DNA of 64,000 bases from Winogradskyella schleiferi (GCF_013394655.1 NZ_CP053351.1:496001-560000); one strand, 5' to 3'. Numbered from the stretch's first letter, positions 34,431-44,505 are shown. Made by a program: numbers and translations. The notes: generated from the letters alone by a model not told the origin.

Positions 34431-35456
34431 TTATTTCGTATTCAATTCTTTAACATCAATAGTTCCATTAGGAGATATCACATAATATTTGTGGTCAATT
34501 TTAGTTTCAACAATAGGTGTTGGTTTTTTCTCTTTTGGTTTCGGTGTAAAAACTAATTTTATATTCATACCAATTTGAACCACAGGTTCTAAGATGTACG
34601 GATTAACCACTACATCATAATTTTCATAAGTCAAAGGTTGATAATAGTAAGACGTCTGTTTTTTTACCGTAGTTATGCCTTTATTTTTCTCTAAGGCTTC
34701 AACCGACGTGCTATTGTAAGCCTGGTAGCTTTGGTAAAAATCTTTTGGGAAATAACAGTATTTATCATCTGCAATAGCAACATCGTAATCAGTCATATTA
34801 AAACCTAAAGCTTTATAATATGCTTTTTTCTCATCTATAAGTTTCAATAATTCGTCTTGAAGATTTTTGTAAACTTCCTGTATGTTGTCAATATAATAAT
34901 CGACCTTAACTAAGTTGTAAACTTCACTTTGAGCACATGCTTCCAAAATGGATTCAAACTGATTGGTCTTAGTAAATTGAATATGGATATTGTGTTGTAA
35001 TTCAAATCCTTTAGGTACTTCAGTATAGGTTTTGCTAAATAATTTCTTGGTAACTTCAACTTCATAAATAGGAATAAAAGAAATCACATCAATCGCTATA
35101 TTTTTTTGAGTGATGCCTTTAGCATTCAGACGGTATTTAATACTGTCCATACGTGCTTTCATCAACTGATTTGTTTTTTCAGCTGAAGGGCCAATTTGAG
35201 ACACATTGAAAATGGCAGTATATGTTGTGGCACCAGCATTTTGAAGCGCTTTCACATCAACGGTCAATACATTACTTGGATAGAGCGTTTTGTTGATTTG
35301 TTGCTGAACGGTTGGATTATAAATTTGGGCATTACCAGAGCTTAGAATATTTTGTCTTGAAATATCTTGCGTAATCTGATTGTAATTGCCACGGTGTTGT
35401 GCAGAAAGATTCATATTAAATAATAAAAGCACAAATGCTAGAAGGGTTGTTTTCAT
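34431..35456 (-). CDS. Secreted SIMPL (DUF541)-like protein
   Basis: A 341-residue protein with a signal peptide (1-19, ending LSAQ). The middle part has the pattern of SIMPL/DUF541 domains: alternating strands and a helix of the type KTNQLMKARMDSIKYRLNAK, followed by GITQKNIAIDVISFIPIYEV. The C-terminus contains FTPKPKEKKPTPIVET, a charged linker, then DHKYYVISPNGTIDVKELN. The assignment to SIMPL is moderate since the key residues of that family are few. The gene is followed on the minus strand by a repeat that touches its stop codon. Location in the periplasm or outer envelope is inferred from the signal. Confidence 0.55.
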   Translation of the reverse strand: MKTTLLAFVLLLFNMNLSAQHRGNYNQITQDISRQNILSSGNAQIYNPTVQQQINKTLYPSNVLTVDVKALQNAGATTYTAIFNVSQIGPSAEKTNQLMKARMDSIKYRLNAKGITQKNIAIDVISFIPIYEVEVTKKLFSKTYTEVPKGFELQHNIHIQFTKTNQFESILEACAQSEVYNLVKVDYYIDNIQEVYKNLQDELLKLIDEKKAYYKALGFNMTDYDVAIADDKYCYFPKDFYQSYQAYNSTSVEALEKNKGITTVKKQTSYYYQPLTYENYDVVVNPYILEPVVQIGMNIKLVFTPKPKEKKPTPIVETKIDHKYYVISPNGTIDVKELNTK

Positions 35457-35553
35457 TTTTTGTATAGTTTTTAATGTTTTTAAAAGGAGCTAGACCAATT
35501 AATATTAGGTGTTCTTTTAAATTTTATACTTATTGTTCATCGCTTAAAGTATC

Positions 35554-35596
35554 AAGTCTTAATTCAAGATTCTAACAGCAAAGCGGTCTAGTTTCT
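35554..35596. repeat. Dispersed 45-nt repeat, diverged copy
   Basis: The segment containing AAGTCTTAATTC and AAAGCGGTCTAG matches the repeats at 34386-34430 and 59945-59990 in order and orientation, though with several differences. Unlike those, it does not touch a stop codon. Confidence 0.4.
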
Positions 35597-35740
35597 AATT
35601 TTTGTAAAGCTCTATCGAAAAAAGACGAATTAAAAACCACAATGAGTGAAGTGGCTATTTGAATGCGTAAAGCTGACTATATTTTTAGTAGCGCTTGCTT
35701 TTTAATGATAAAACAAACCTAAATTCAAGTTGGCTATTTT

Positions 35741-35768
35741 TTGATACCAAATAAAGTATGTAAGTTTA
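35741..35768 (+). promoter_or_regulatory. Candidate promoter for the sensor kinase gene
   Basis: TTG at 35741-35743, a 17-nt spacer and TAagTTTA at 35761-35768 approximate the Bacteroidota -33/-7 pattern, one base short at the -7 box. It ends 22 nt before the GTG start codon. Confidence 0.38.
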
Positions 35769-35790
35769 GTCCAATAAATAAAAATATTAA

Positions 35791-37959
35791 GTGAGAGTTT
35801 CTAAACCATATTGTTTTTTACTTCTATTTTTCTTAATAGGATTTTTATCCTATGGACAGCAAAATGACTTAAATAGAAGAGTTGATGAAGCGGAATTTAA
35901 TATCAGAGGTTCTGTATATGAAGAAAATACTTTTAAACCATACAAGGGTGTAGAGATTTTGGTAAATGGTGGGAGATATACAAGGACAAATTTAGATGGT
36001 TCTTTCAATATTAAAGCAAGAATTGGAGACGAACTTATTATAAGCCATGACGAATTTGAAACTATATATTATACCGTAGTTTCTAATGAACGCATAACGA
36101 TAAAGGTCAAGGATTCTGAGCAATCTGGTTTTCGTTCTCGTAAAGATGGCGATTTTAAACGTTTCAATGAGATGATAGATTCTGCAGATGTCTATCTCAA
36201 AAAAGATGCTGAGAAGAGCATAAAATTTATTGGTGATGCTTTAGATGTGGATATAAATACCGCACAAAGCGCCGAAGCGCATGCATTATTAGGTGATATC
36301 TACAGGTATTGGAAACAGTACGATTTAGCAATTTCAGCCTATAAAATTAGCATCCAAAACCAGAATACGGCTTCAGCACAACTCAAATTGGCACGTGCTT
36401 ATCTTAACAATACTGATTTTGATACCAGTCTGGCGACCTACAAAGCTATAGAAGAACAGTCCTTATCTAATTACGACAAAACCATTTTATATGAAGGAAT
36501 GGGTGATGCCTTTGTGAAATTGAAAGATTTCCCCAAAGCGATAGAAGCTTATGAAAAGGGATTGGAAGTAGCAAGAAAACACTTAATAGCACCAAAAGTT
36601 ACGGATTTAAATTCTAAAATGGCACAGGTCTTTAGCGATCAAGGACAAACAAATAAGGCAAAAACCTATTTTAGTAATTCTTTGAATTTAGCCGAAAAAG
36701 AAAATAAAAAACGAGCTGTTGAAGAACAAGTAAAAGTAGCGGAATTCAATAGTGCCAATGCAGATTACGAAGATGAAATTGTATTACGAAAGCAGGCTAT
36801 TGAAGGTATAAAAGACATTGAAAAAGATTCTGTTATTGCCAATGAAAGTCCTATTACTACACAAAAACAGAATTACAAAATTGGAACGGCATACTTACTT
36901 AAAAACGAATTAGATAATGCTATTCCCTATTTTGAAAAAAGTATTGAGGAAGCCAGTGAAAAGGACGATTTAGAAGTTAAAAAAGATGCGACTAGAAAAC
37001 TATCCGACGTTTTAATTGAAATAGGGGAAACCAAAAAAGGTTACGAAATGTTAGCGGAACATATTACTACGGTTGACGAATTATATGCTAAAAAGATCCA
37101 AGAAATATCACAAGTAGCACGTTTTAGTAGGAATATTGCAGAGCAGCAAAACCGAATCACAAGTTTAGAAAGTGATAGAGCTTTATCAAAAAGCACTTAT
37201 GAATTAACCCAAGAGCGAAACAAAAGCCAACAACTCATCATTTATTCGTTAATAGGAGGTTTAGTGTTGCTTTTAATTACGGGTTTTTTAATGTTTAAAT
37301 ATATAAAGCAACAACGTTTGGCAAATAATTTATTGGCTTTAAAATCCTTGCGAAGCCAAATGAATCCGCATTTTATTTTTAATGCACTGAATTCGGTAAA
37401 CACCTTTATTGCCACCAATGATGAACGTACAGCAAACAAATATTTGACTGATTTTTCACAGTTAATGCGAGCGGTTTTAGAGAATAGTGAAGAAGACTTT
37501 ATTCCGTTGAAAAAAGAAATAGAACTGTTGAATTTATACACCAAGCTCGAGCATTTTAGATTTCAGGATAAGTTTGACTACTCTATAGATGTGGATGAGA
37601 CCATTGATGTTGAAGAATTTCAGATTCCACCAATGTTATTGCAGCCTTATATTGAAAATGCGGTTTGGCATGGCTTGCGATATAAAACGGAAAAGGGCCA
37701 TTTGAAGATCAATATTCGGCCAAAATCCAAAGATGAAATTACCATTACCATTGCAGATGATGGCATTGGAAGAGTACGTTCTAAAGCTTTAAAAACAGAT
37801 CATCAGAAAAAGCAGAATTCAAAAGGGATGAACAACATAAAAAAACGTGTCGCTATTTTGAATGAAATGTATAAGGATAAAGTGGATGTTACGATTGCCA
37901 ATTTTCAGGATTTGGAAGATGCAGGAACAAAGGTAGTGGTGACTTTAAAAAAGGATTAA
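35791..37959 (+). CDS. LytS-type sensor histidine kinase with carboxypeptidase-regulatory and TPR domains
   Basis: A 722-residue kinase: signal peptide (about 1-23), carboxypeptidase-regulatory-like beta domain (about 36-106), a tetratricopeptide array (about 125-430), a coiled coil, one membrane helix (about 481-504), then a His_kinase domain (PF06580-like) with the phosphoacceptor His527 in SQMNPHFIF and an HATPase_c domain with ADDGIGR. GTG at 35791 is the start; it gives a clean signal peptide. TPRs before the helix are predicted to lie in the periplasm, where they may sense ligand. The next gene is its likely LytTR response regulator. No ligand can be named. Confidence 0.9.
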   Translation: MRVSKPYCFLLLFFLIGFLSYGQQNDLNRRVDEAEFNIRGSVYEENTFKPYKGVEILVNGGRYTRTNLDGSFNIKARIGDELIISHDEFETIYYTVVSNERITIKVKDSEQSGFRSRKDGDFKRFNEMIDSADVYLKKDAEKSIKFIGDALDVDINTAQSAEAHALLGDIYRYWKQYDLAISAYKISIQNQNTASAQLKLARAYLNNTDFDTSLATYKAIEEQSLSNYDKTILYEGMGDAFVKLKDFPKAIEAYEKGLEVARKHLIAPKVTDLNSKMAQVFSDQGQTNKAKTYFSNSLNLAEKENKKRAVEEQVKVAEFNSANADYEDEIVLRKQAIEGIKDIEKDSVIANESPITTQKQNYKIGTAYLLKNELDNAIPYFEKSIEEASEKDDLEVKKDATRKLSDVLIEIGETKKGYEMLAEHITTVDELYAKKIQEISQVARFSRNIAEQQNRITSLESDRALSKSTYELTQERNKSQQLIIYSLIGGLVLLLITGFLMFKYIKQQRLANNLLALKSLRSQMNPHFIFNALNSVNTFIATNDERTANKYLTDFSQLMRAVLENSEEDFIPLKKEIELLNLYTKLEHFRFQDKFDYSIDVDETIDVEEFQIPPMLLQPYIENAVWHGLRYKTEKGHLKINIRPKSKDEITITIADDGIGRVRSKALKTDHQKKQNSKGMNNIKKRVAILNEMYKDKVDVTIANFQDLEDAGTKVVVTLKKD

Positions 37960-37967
37960 AAAAGTAC

Positions 37968-38020
37968 GAAGCACGAAGTTTGAAGTTAGAAGTAACTTCA
38001 TGCTTCAAACTTCGTGCTTC
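37968..38020. repeat. Perfect 18-bp inverted repeat between kinase and regulator genes
   Basis: GAAGCACGAAGTTTGAAG (37968-37985) and CTTCAAACTTCGTGCTTC (38003-38020) form an 18-bp perfect hairpin with a 17-nt loop. The right arm is exactly the 18-mer at 49194-49211, where a similar hairpin lies between two minus-strand genes. It may weaken transcription between the kinase and regulator genes, or be a mobile palindrome. Confidence 0.7.
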
Positions 38021-38032
38021 AAATTATAGAAT

Positions 38033-38767
38033 ATGAAACTAAACGCAATCATAGTAGAAGACGAAGAAAACAGCAGAATAATTCTAAGAAATTATTTGAC
38101 GAAGTACTGTCCAAATATCTCAATTTTAGGCGAAGCTGTCAATGTTGATGAAGCCTTGATTTTAATCAGAAACAATGATCTGGATGTGGTGTTTTTAGAT
38201 GTAGAAATGCCTTATGGTAATGCGTTTGATTTGTTGGATAAGGTTGGTGATATTAATTTTGAAACCATATTTGTGACCGCTTATAATCATTACGCGATAG
38301 ATGCTTTAAATGCACATGCGTCCTATTACTTAATGAAACCGATATCTATTGATGAATTGATAAAAGGTGTGGATTATGTCACAGAAATTAGAACGAAGGA
38401 AGAGGCACTTCAAGACCAAGTCTTAGTGCCAAAGACTAATTCCGTAAATGGCAAAATTACCATTCCGCAGCAGGATGGTTTTGAAGTTATAGAAACAGCA
38501 GATATCATGTATTGTAAAGCCGATGATAACTATACCGAAATTTTCCTGAACAATAACAAGAAGAAACTCGTCAGTAAAACTTTAAAATATATTGAAGAAA
38601 GTTTGAAGGATGCCAACTTTGCGAGAGTCCACAAAAGCTATTTGGTTAATGTCAATGAAATTATAAAGTACGTAAAAGGTAAAGGAGGAAGCGTGGTGTT
38701 AAGTAATGGAAAGGAAATCGTGGTATCTGCTTCTAAAAAATCTGATTTATTGTCTTATTTTAAATAA
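38033..38767 (+). CDS. LytTR family response regulator
   Basis: A 244-residue regulator with a receiver domain (phosphoacceptor Asp56 in VVFLDVEMP; conserved Thr and Lys in FVTAY and LMKPIS) and a LytTR DNA-binding domain (about 140-240, with YCKADDNYTEIFL and VHKSYLVNVNEI). It is encoded 73 nt after the sensor kinase at 35791-37959 and is presumably its partner. LytTR regulators bind paired short direct repeats in promoters; such repeats were not located here. A role in envelope or polysaccharide control is a family-level guess only. Confidence 0.92.
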   Translation: MKLNAIIVEDEENSRIILRNYLTKYCPNISILGEAVNVDEALILIRNNDLDVVFLDVEMPYGNAFDLLDKVGDINFETIFVTAYNHYAIDALNAHASYYLMKPISIDELIKGVDYVTEIRTKEEALQDQVLVPKTNSVNGKITIPQQDGFEVIETADIMYCKADDNYTEIFLNNNKKKLVSKTLKYIEESLKDANFARVHKSYLVNVNEIIKYVKGKGGSVVLSNGKEIVVSASKKSDLLSYFK

Positions 38768-38884
38768 GAAAAGTCGATTCATCACAGATGAGCCGCACTA
38801 GCGAAAAAGAATATCTTCTATAGCTAGGCGCTCATTTTTAACAGCCGAGACTTCATAAACTCAAGCAAAATTAAAATCTCAATT

Positions 38885-39145
38885 TTAGAGCTTTATATCC
38901 TCTAATTCGTTCTCGGCATTAAAACCTAAGGGTTCGATAGGACGATCTTCATAAAAATGCTCAAAAGTCTTATCGGTTGTATAATTATCTTTTAAAGTTT
39001 TATAAACCATTATAACCACTGCTATTTGTCCGATAACAGTTAAATAAAACACCCAAGAGAATGGAAAATTTAAAGTCGCCATTATAGTAACCGTAATCAG
39101 TAATAAAGTGGTAATTATAATGTAAGGAAAAGGTGAAGTTTTCAT
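38885..39145 (-). CDS. Small membrane protein
   Basis: An 86-residue protein with two hydrophobic helices at about 8-27 (YIIITTLLLITVTIMATLNF) and 30-48 (WVFYLTVIGQIAVVIMVYKT) and a hydrophilic acidic C-terminus (FEHFYEDRPIEPLGFNAENE). The N-terminus is short. No family was recognised with certainty. It lies alone between the response regulator and the DUF2797 gene with no close operon partner. Function unknown; similar tiny membrane proteins are common in the order. Confidence 0.65.
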   Translation of the reverse strand: MKTSPFPYIIITTLLLITVTIMATLNFPFSWVFYLTVIGQIAVVIMVYKTLKDNYTTDKTFEHFYEDRPIEPLGFNAENELEDIKL

Positions 39146-39221
39146 AATTCAAAGTCTTTTTTTTATAAGATAGATAATTTTCAAAAAATAATAAAGACTT
39201 TTAACGGAACTCTAACAGCAA

Positions 39222-40013
39222 TTATAACTGCAATTCCACGACCACACCTTCATTGGCTCTCACATTAAAAACCGTATTATCTTCAAAAATGAGGTACTGG
39301 CCTTTTATACCCACTAATTTTCCGGAGTAGCTAGGTGTTTTATTAAGGTTAAGGCTTTTAGGTTTTTCAGGGTAATGTTCCACAGGAAAATGAAGATGCG
39401 TTTCCGAATTGTTTTCAATAAAATAAGGTTGGGCTTCTTCTGGAATATAGGTTTTTAAATTTCTGCGCCACTCCAATAAATCTTCGTCCTTAATATCATT
39501 CTTCAACATTGTTCGCCAATTGGTTTTATCAGCAACGTGATCTTTTAGAGCGACTTCCGTGATTCCGGCTAAATAACGATTGGGAACTTCAACAATTTCA
39601 ACAGCTTCGTGTGCACCTTGATCTATCCATCGTGTTGGGATTTGGCTTTTTCTGGTCACGCCTACTTTTACATTACTTGAATTCGCTAAATAAACAATAT
39701 GCGGTTGTAATTGCACTTTCTTTTCGTAATCTAAGTCTCTGTCTTCCTTACCTAAGTGTGCCGTACTTAACTCTGGTCGCATAATCCAATCGCCTGCGAA
39801 TGGTTTATCAAAAAAACAGGTTTTACAAAAGCCTTGACGATAAATAGGTCTATCTAACCCACAGCTTAAACATTGATGACCAACAAGTTTCATATGAATA
39901 GGTTTATTCAGTAATTGATTCATATGAATAAAATCATTTTCAAAGACCAAATAATATTGAATGGGCTCTAAAAATTCTGTTTGCATTTTTGTGAGGACTC
40001 CTGAGTAAACCAT
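39222..40013 (-). CDS. DUF2797 family protein
   Basis: A 263-residue cytosolic protein of the DUF2797 family. A cysteine cluster CLSCGLDRPIYRQGFCKTCF at about 48-67 forms a likely zinc-binding unit. The segment PHIVYLANSSNVKVGVTRKS at about 108-127 recalls the first strand of GIY-YIG domains, a resemblance noted for this family by sequence style only. The last part (about 215-263) contains beta strands. The start at 40013 matches the usual N-terminus (MVYSGVLTKMQTEF). It is divergent from the GH3-family gene at 40113. The function is unknown; nucleic-acid binding is plausible from the zinc cluster. Confidence 0.8.
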   Translation of the reverse strand: MVYSGVLTKMQTEFLEPIQYYLVFENDFIHMNQLLNKPIHMKLVGHQCLSCGLDRPIYRQGFCKTCFFDKPFAGDWIMRPELSTAHLGKEDRDLDYEKKVQLQPHIVYLANSSNVKVGVTRKSQIPTRWIDQGAHEAVEIVEVPNRYLAGITEVALKDHVADKTNWRTMLKNDIKDEDLLEWRRNLKTYIPEEAQPYFIENNSETHLHFPVEHYPEKPKSLNLNKTPSYSGKLVGIKGQYLIFEDNTVFNVRANEGVVVELQL

Positions 40014-40112
40014 GAAAGAATTTTAGTAAATTTAACTTTTCAAATTTAGAAAACTAAATAAGTAAAACAAACATTTTCCAAATGCCGTTTAACGGCTAAA
40101 GATAGCCAATCT

Positions 40113-41630
40113 ATGCCAATTCCTATTGTAAATTCTATTGCTTCCTGGTTTTTGAAAAAACGATTCCATCAAATTGAATTGTTTTTAAAATATCCAAACG
40201 AAGTTCAAAATGAATTGCTTTTCAGCTTATTGAAAGTTGCAAAAGATACTGAGGTTGGTAGAAAATATAACTTCGATTCCATAAAAACCTATAGAGCGTT
40301 CAATGAACGAATTCCTATTGTAAACTATGAGGAATTTCAACCTTTAATAGAACGTTCACGAGGTGGTGAACATAATATATTTTGGCCAAGTCCAATAAAA
40401 TGGTTTGCAAAATCTAGTGGAACGACTAATGCTAAGAGTAAATTTATTCCTGTAAGTTATGAATCCTTAGAGGATTGTCACTATGCGGCAAGTAAAGACT
40501 TACTTTGTATGTACTTAAACAATAATGAGGATGCACAATTGTTTACTGGCAAAAGTTTACGACTTGGCGGCAGTAAAGAATTGTACCGGGAAAATGGAAC
40601 GGCATTTGGTGATTTAAGTGCTATTCTTATAGACAATATGCCATTTTGGGCAGAATATAGTAGTACGCCAAGCAACAGAGTATCGCTAATGAGCGATTGG
40701 GAAACCAAGATGCAAGCTGTTGTTGAAGAAACTATAGAGGAAAACGTAACGAGTTTGGCAGGTGTGCCATCTTGGATGTTAGTTTTGCTGAATAACGTAT
40801 TGGAAAAAACAGGAAAGAATAATATACTTGAAATCTGGCCAAATCTTGAAGTTTATTTTCATGGAGGCGTAAGTTTTAATCCGTATGTTGAACAGTATAA
40901 GGCAATTTTACCATCCGATAAATTTAGGTATTACGAAACCTACAATGCCTCTGAAGGTTTTTTTGCTATTCAAGATCAAAATAGTTCCAGTGATTTATTG
41001 TTGATGTTAGATTATGGGATTTTCTATGAATTTATTCCTATGGATGGTTATGGAACGCCTCAGCAAACTGCCATTCCGTTGAGTGAGGTACAACTAAACA
41101 CTAATTATGCAGTGGTAATTACAACTAATGCGGGATTATGGCGCTATAAAGTTGGTGACACCATTCGGTTTGTGAGTTTAAGTCCGCATCGCATTAAAGT
41201 TACAGGTCGAACCAAACATCATATCAATGCGTTTGGTGAAGAATTGATTATAGAAAATGCAGAAAGAGCATTGAAAAATGTATGCAAGCGTACGTCGGCT
41301 GAAATTGTAGATTATACGGCGGCTCCCATATTTATGGAGGGCAAGGAAAAAGGCGCACACGAATGGATTATTGAATTTAAAACACCTCCAGAAAATATGG
41401 CTTATTTTGAAGAGTTGTTCGACAATGCCTTAAAATCCTTAAACTCGGATTATGAAGCTAAGCGCTTTAATAACATGACTCTGAACAAACCGAAAATCCA
41501 TAGTGCTAGAGCCAACTTATTTTACGATTGGTTAAAGGAAAATGATAAGCTTGGAGGCCAACATAAAGTACCGCGTTTATCCAATTCTAGAACTTACTTA
41601 GAGGAATTGTTAACTCTTAACGCCTCATAA
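40113..41630 (+). CDS. GH3 family adenylating enzyme
   Basis: A 505-residue GH3 protein of the bacterial type. The ATP-binding motif is SSGTTNAKSKFIPVS at about 107-121, followed by YETYNASEGFFAIQD at about 277-291 and GLWRYKVGDTIRF at about 342-354; these are the three motifs of the acyl-acid-amido synthetase superfamily. Plant GH3 enzymes adenylate carboxylic acids and join them to amino acids; for bacterial members the acid and amine are not known. The gene begins 100 nt after the divergent DUF2797 gene, and is followed by the PD40 protein, perhaps independently expressed. Confidence 0.88.
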   Translation: MPIPIVNSIASWFLKKRFHQIELFLKYPNEVQNELLFSLLKVAKDTEVGRKYNFDSIKTYRAFNERIPIVNYEEFQPLIERSRGGEHNIFWPSPIKWFAKSSGTTNAKSKFIPVSYESLEDCHYAASKDLLCMYLNNNEDAQLFTGKSLRLGGSKELYRENGTAFGDLSAILIDNMPFWAEYSSTPSNRVSLMSDWETKMQAVVEETIEENVTSLAGVPSWMLVLLNNVLEKTGKNNILEIWPNLEVYFHGGVSFNPYVEQYKAILPSDKFRYYETYNASEGFFAIQDQNSSSDLLLMLDYGIFYEFIPMDGYGTPQQTAIPLSEVQLNTNYAVVITTNAGLWRYKVGDTIRFVSLSPHRIKVTGRTKHHINAFGEELIIENAERALKNVCKRTSAEIVDYTAAPIFMEGKEKGAHEWIIEFKTPPENMAYFEELFDNALKSLNSDYEAKRFNNMTLNKPKIHSARANLFYDWLKENDKLGGQHKVPRLSNSRTYLEELLTLNAS

Positions 41631-41775
41631 TTTAGCCTGAATTTCATCGAAGAAACTAGCATTTTACTTAAGATTGTCGGACAATAACGGGTCTCATCTA
41701 GTATATTTTTTAATTTTCTTATTTCGAGGTCACAAATTATAATTTCATAACAATTAATCCATTTATCCCTACATT

Positions 41776-42984
41776 ATGAAATCTACACTACAGGTGCTTT
41801 TCGCACTTATGTTTTGTGCCTACAGTTCGTACCACAAAACTGATCCAAAAAAACCAACTGAAGTTGATGATTTAAATAAAAGCGGTTATGCTTTTGATGT
41901 GAATGTCGTCCGAATAAATTCTGATTATTCGGAATTTGCCTGTTCCATGTTTAGAGAAAAACTTGTAATTGTATCTTCAAAAACCATTGGAGCGATTGGT
42001 CCAGGAATTGACTCAAAAACGAATGAACCTTTTACAGATCTATACTATTTAGACATTGATAAAAAAGGTCGTTTTTCTAGAACATCTTGGTTTAGCCGAA
42101 TTTTAAATACCAAAGCAAATGAAGGTCAAGTGGCATTCTCTAAAGATGAAAACACTATTTACTACACGCGTAGCGATCGTCAGCATACATCAAACTATAA
42201 GTTGTATAAAGCGGAATTGAGAAAAGATACACCCGGAAAATGGTTCGATGAATTAGAACTGGCTATAAGCAGTGATGATTACTCCGTGGAAAGTCCACAT
42301 GTTTCTGCAGATGGAAAGTTCTTATATTTTTCATCAAACATGGAGGGCGGTTTTGGAGGTTTTGATATTTATATGGCTAGAATCCATAAAGATGGAGGGA
42401 TAGGAACTCCTGTTAATCTGGGCGACACAATCAATTCCATTGAAGACGAAAAATATCCATTCACTTCAAAGGACAACAAAGAATTGTACTTTTCTTCAAC
42501 AGGACATGAGAGTATTGGTGGTTATGACATTTTTATCTCTAATCGATTAGAGGGTGTTTATACAGCACCGAGAAACTTAGGTAGATCTGTTAATTCAGAT
42601 AAAGATGAAATTGCCTTTGTTATTATTGATGATAAAAACGGTGTTTTTTCTTCCAATAAAGCCAAGAAAAGTAATACTTATAATATGTATCATTTTGAAG
42701 CTAAAATACTGTACAAAGAACTACAAGGTGTAATTACTACAAAAGACCATAGAATCCTACCAAATGCAACCGTAGTATTGTTAAATAGCGCAGGAGAGGA
42801 AATTGAACGCCAAAAAACAAGTATAGATGCGTCTTATCATTTTCAAATAAAACCTTTTGAAAACTATCAAATTATTGCGGAAAAAGAAGGTTTTGAAGAT
42901 TTTACATTACATCTAAAGCCTAGTGCAAAATCACAAAATTCAGTTCTAAAAATGACACCTAAAGTTGAAGTGAGTTATAATTAG
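41776..42984 (+). CDS. PD40/WD40-like beta-propeller envelope protein
   Basis: A 402-residue exported protein. The N-terminus MKSTLQVLFALMFCAYSS reads as a short signal, with Cys14 a possible lipidation site. Residues about 50-305 have PD40 blades (for example PHVSADGKFLYFSSNMEGGF and YPFTSKDNKELYFSSTGHES), each with FxSxR-like loops. The C-terminal 85 residues form a carboxypeptidase-regulatory-like beta sandwich (ELQGVITTKDHRILPNATVV). Related proteins in Bacteroidota often end in an OmpA peptidoglycan-binding domain, which is absent here. It is probably an envelope scaffold; no partner gene is visible. Confidence 0.78.
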   Translation: MKSTLQVLFALMFCAYSSYHKTDPKKPTEVDDLNKSGYAFDVNVVRINSDYSEFACSMFREKLVIVSSKTIGAIGPGIDSKTNEPFTDLYYLDIDKKGRFSRTSWFSRILNTKANEGQVAFSKDENTIYYTRSDRQHTSNYKLYKAELRKDTPGKWFDELELAISSDDYSVESPHVSADGKFLYFSSNMEGGFGGFDIYMARIHKDGGIGTPVNLGDTINSIEDEKYPFTSKDNKELYFSSTGHESIGGYDIFISNRLEGVYTAPRNLGRSVNSDKDEIAFVIIDDKNGVFSSNKAKKSNTYNMYHFEAKILYKELQGVITTKDHRILPNATVVLLNSAGEEIERQKTSIDASYHFQIKPFENYQIIAEKEGFEDFTLHLKPSAKSQNSVLKMTPKVEVSYN

Positions 42985-43275
42985 GTAAAACATTAACATT
43001 TTAACCTTAAAAAAAACATAAAAATACTAGTTAACGAAAATCATAGTTGTTTTAACCAATAATCAATGGAGGAATAATTGACTTTCATCGAAGCTTATAT
43101 CTTAGCTGAAATTTAATGTGCTATTGATATCAAAACTAATTTCGAACAAGAAATTATATAACTTTTTGAACTGAATATTGCCAGCAATATTATTTTGATT
43201 AATCCCTAACTAAAAAAACCACAATTTCTACTATTGAAATTGTGGTTTTTTATATTCTCAAATTTTTCAGTAAGT
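42985..43275. other. Gap of about 290 nt between convergent genes, with terminator and small palindrome
   Basis: This gap lies between the plus-strand PD40 gene and minus-strand clpX. Besides the terminator at 43214-43250 it contains AATATTGC/GCAATATT at 43174-43191, a tight near-palindrome. The rest is AT-rich; I see no gene. Confidence 0.6.
43214..43250. terminator. Bidirectional terminator between PD40 and clpX genes
   Basis: AAAAACCACAATTTC (43214-43228) and GAAATTGTGGTTTTT (43236-43250) pair perfectly over 15 bp with a 7-nt loop and T-runs in both directions. It ends clpX on the minus strand and probably the PD40 gene on the plus strand. Confidence 0.85.
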
Positions 43276-44505
43276 CTAAGACACCGCCTTCAACTTCTTT
43301 AAGGTAGATTTCGCCAATCGATCATCAGCATATGACTTTGTAACGTTTAATTTAGTGTCTCCAGAACCTGGTAATTCAAACATGGCTTCGGTTAAGATTT
43401 CTTCACATAATGAGCGTAATCCACGAGCACCAAGTTTATATTCAATGGCTTTTTCAACTATATAGTCTAATGCGCCATCAGTAATAGTGAAATCGACATC
43501 ATCCATTTTAAACAATTTTTTGTATTGTTTAATAATGGCGTTTTTAGGTTCAGTTAAAATCGCTCTTAATGTTTTTGCATCTAAAGGATCCATATGCGTT
43601 AGCACAGGCAAACGTCCAATAATCTCAGGGATTAATCCAAAATCCTTTAAATCCTTAGGAATGATGTATTGTAAAATATTATCCTTATCTACAGTATCGG
43701 TTTTCATGGAACTGTAACCAATCGCCTGCATATTTAAACGTTTGGTAATCACTCGTTCAATACCATCAAACGCTCCACCAGCTATAAATAAGATGTTTTC
43801 GGTATCTACTTCAATAAATTTTTGGTCTGGATGTTTGCGGCCGCCTTTTGGTGGTACGTTAACCACAGTACCTTCTAATAATTTTAATAAAGCTTGTTGC
43901 ACACCCTCTCCAGAAACGTCTCTTGTTATGGATGGATTATCGCTTTTTCGTGCAATCTTATCAATTTCATCGATAAAAACGATGCCGCGTTGCGCTTTTT
44001 CTAGATTATAATCCGCAGCTTGTAATAAGCGGGTTAGAATACTTTCCACATCTTCACCAACATAGCCAGCTTCCGTTAATACAGTTGCATCAACTATGGC
44101 TAAAGGTACATTCAACATTTTAGCAATCGTTTTTGCCATTAAAGTTTTACCAGTACCTGTTTGTCCAACCATGATGATGTTACTCTTTTGTATTTCAATA
44201 TCATCATCTGTTGGTGGCTGCAATAAACGCTTGTAGTGATTATATACCGCAACAGACATCACACGTTTGGTGTAGTCTTGTCCTATAATATATTCATCTA
44301 AAAAGCCTTTGATTTCCTTGGGCTTTCTAAGCATTAATTCTGCACTTAAATCTGAATTACCGGACTGTTTGGATTCCTCTATCACAATGCCATGTGCTTG
44401 CTCAATGCAACGATCACAAATATGGGCATCCAAACCTGCGATTAGTAAACTGGTTTCTGGCTTTTTCCTACCACAAAATGAACATTCTAACTCTTCCTTT
44501 GCCAT
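43276..44505 (-). CDS. clpX: ATP-dependent Clp protease ATP-binding subunit ClpX
   Basis: A 409-residue AAA+ unfoldase. The zinc-binding domain has Cys8, Cys11, Cys30 and Cys33; Walker A GQTGTGKT is at 114-121; Walker B is [12 protein letters not shown]. The ClpP-docking loop of the usual IGF type reads IGY here (QAIGYSSM). It unfolds tagged substrates into ClpP, encoded 96 nt upstream on the same strand. The order tig, clpP, clpX (transcribed in that direction) is the standard bacterial cluster. Confidence 0.97.
   Translation of the reverse strand: MAKEELECSFCGRKKPETSLLIAGLDAHICDRCIEQAHGIVIEESKQSGNSDLSAELMLRKPKEIKGFLDEYIIGQDYTKRVMSVAVYNHYKRLLQPPTDDDIEIQKSNIIMVGQTGTGKTLMAKTIAKMLNVPLAIVDATVLTEAGYVGEDVESILTRLLQAADYNLEKAQRGIVFIDEIDKIARKSDNPSITRDVSGEGVQQALLKLLEGTVVNVPPKGGRKHPDQKFIEVDTENILFIAGGAFDGIERVITKRLNMQAIGYSSMKTDTVDKDNILQYIIPKDLKDFGLIPEIIGRLPVLTHMDPLDAKTLRAILTEPKNAIIKQYKKLFKMDDVDFTITDGALDYIVEKAIEYKLGARGLRSLCEEILTEAMFELPGSGDTKLNVTKSYADDRLAKSTLKKLKAVS

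Larger units (their letters stand above)
35457..35790. other. 334-nt divergent gap with repeat and candidate promoter
   Basis: This gap separates the SIMPL-like gene from the histidine kinase. It holds a weak copy of the dispersed 45-nt repeat (35554-35596) and the candidate promoter at 35741-35768. The rest is AT-rich without a convincing frame or RNA. Confidence 0.6.
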
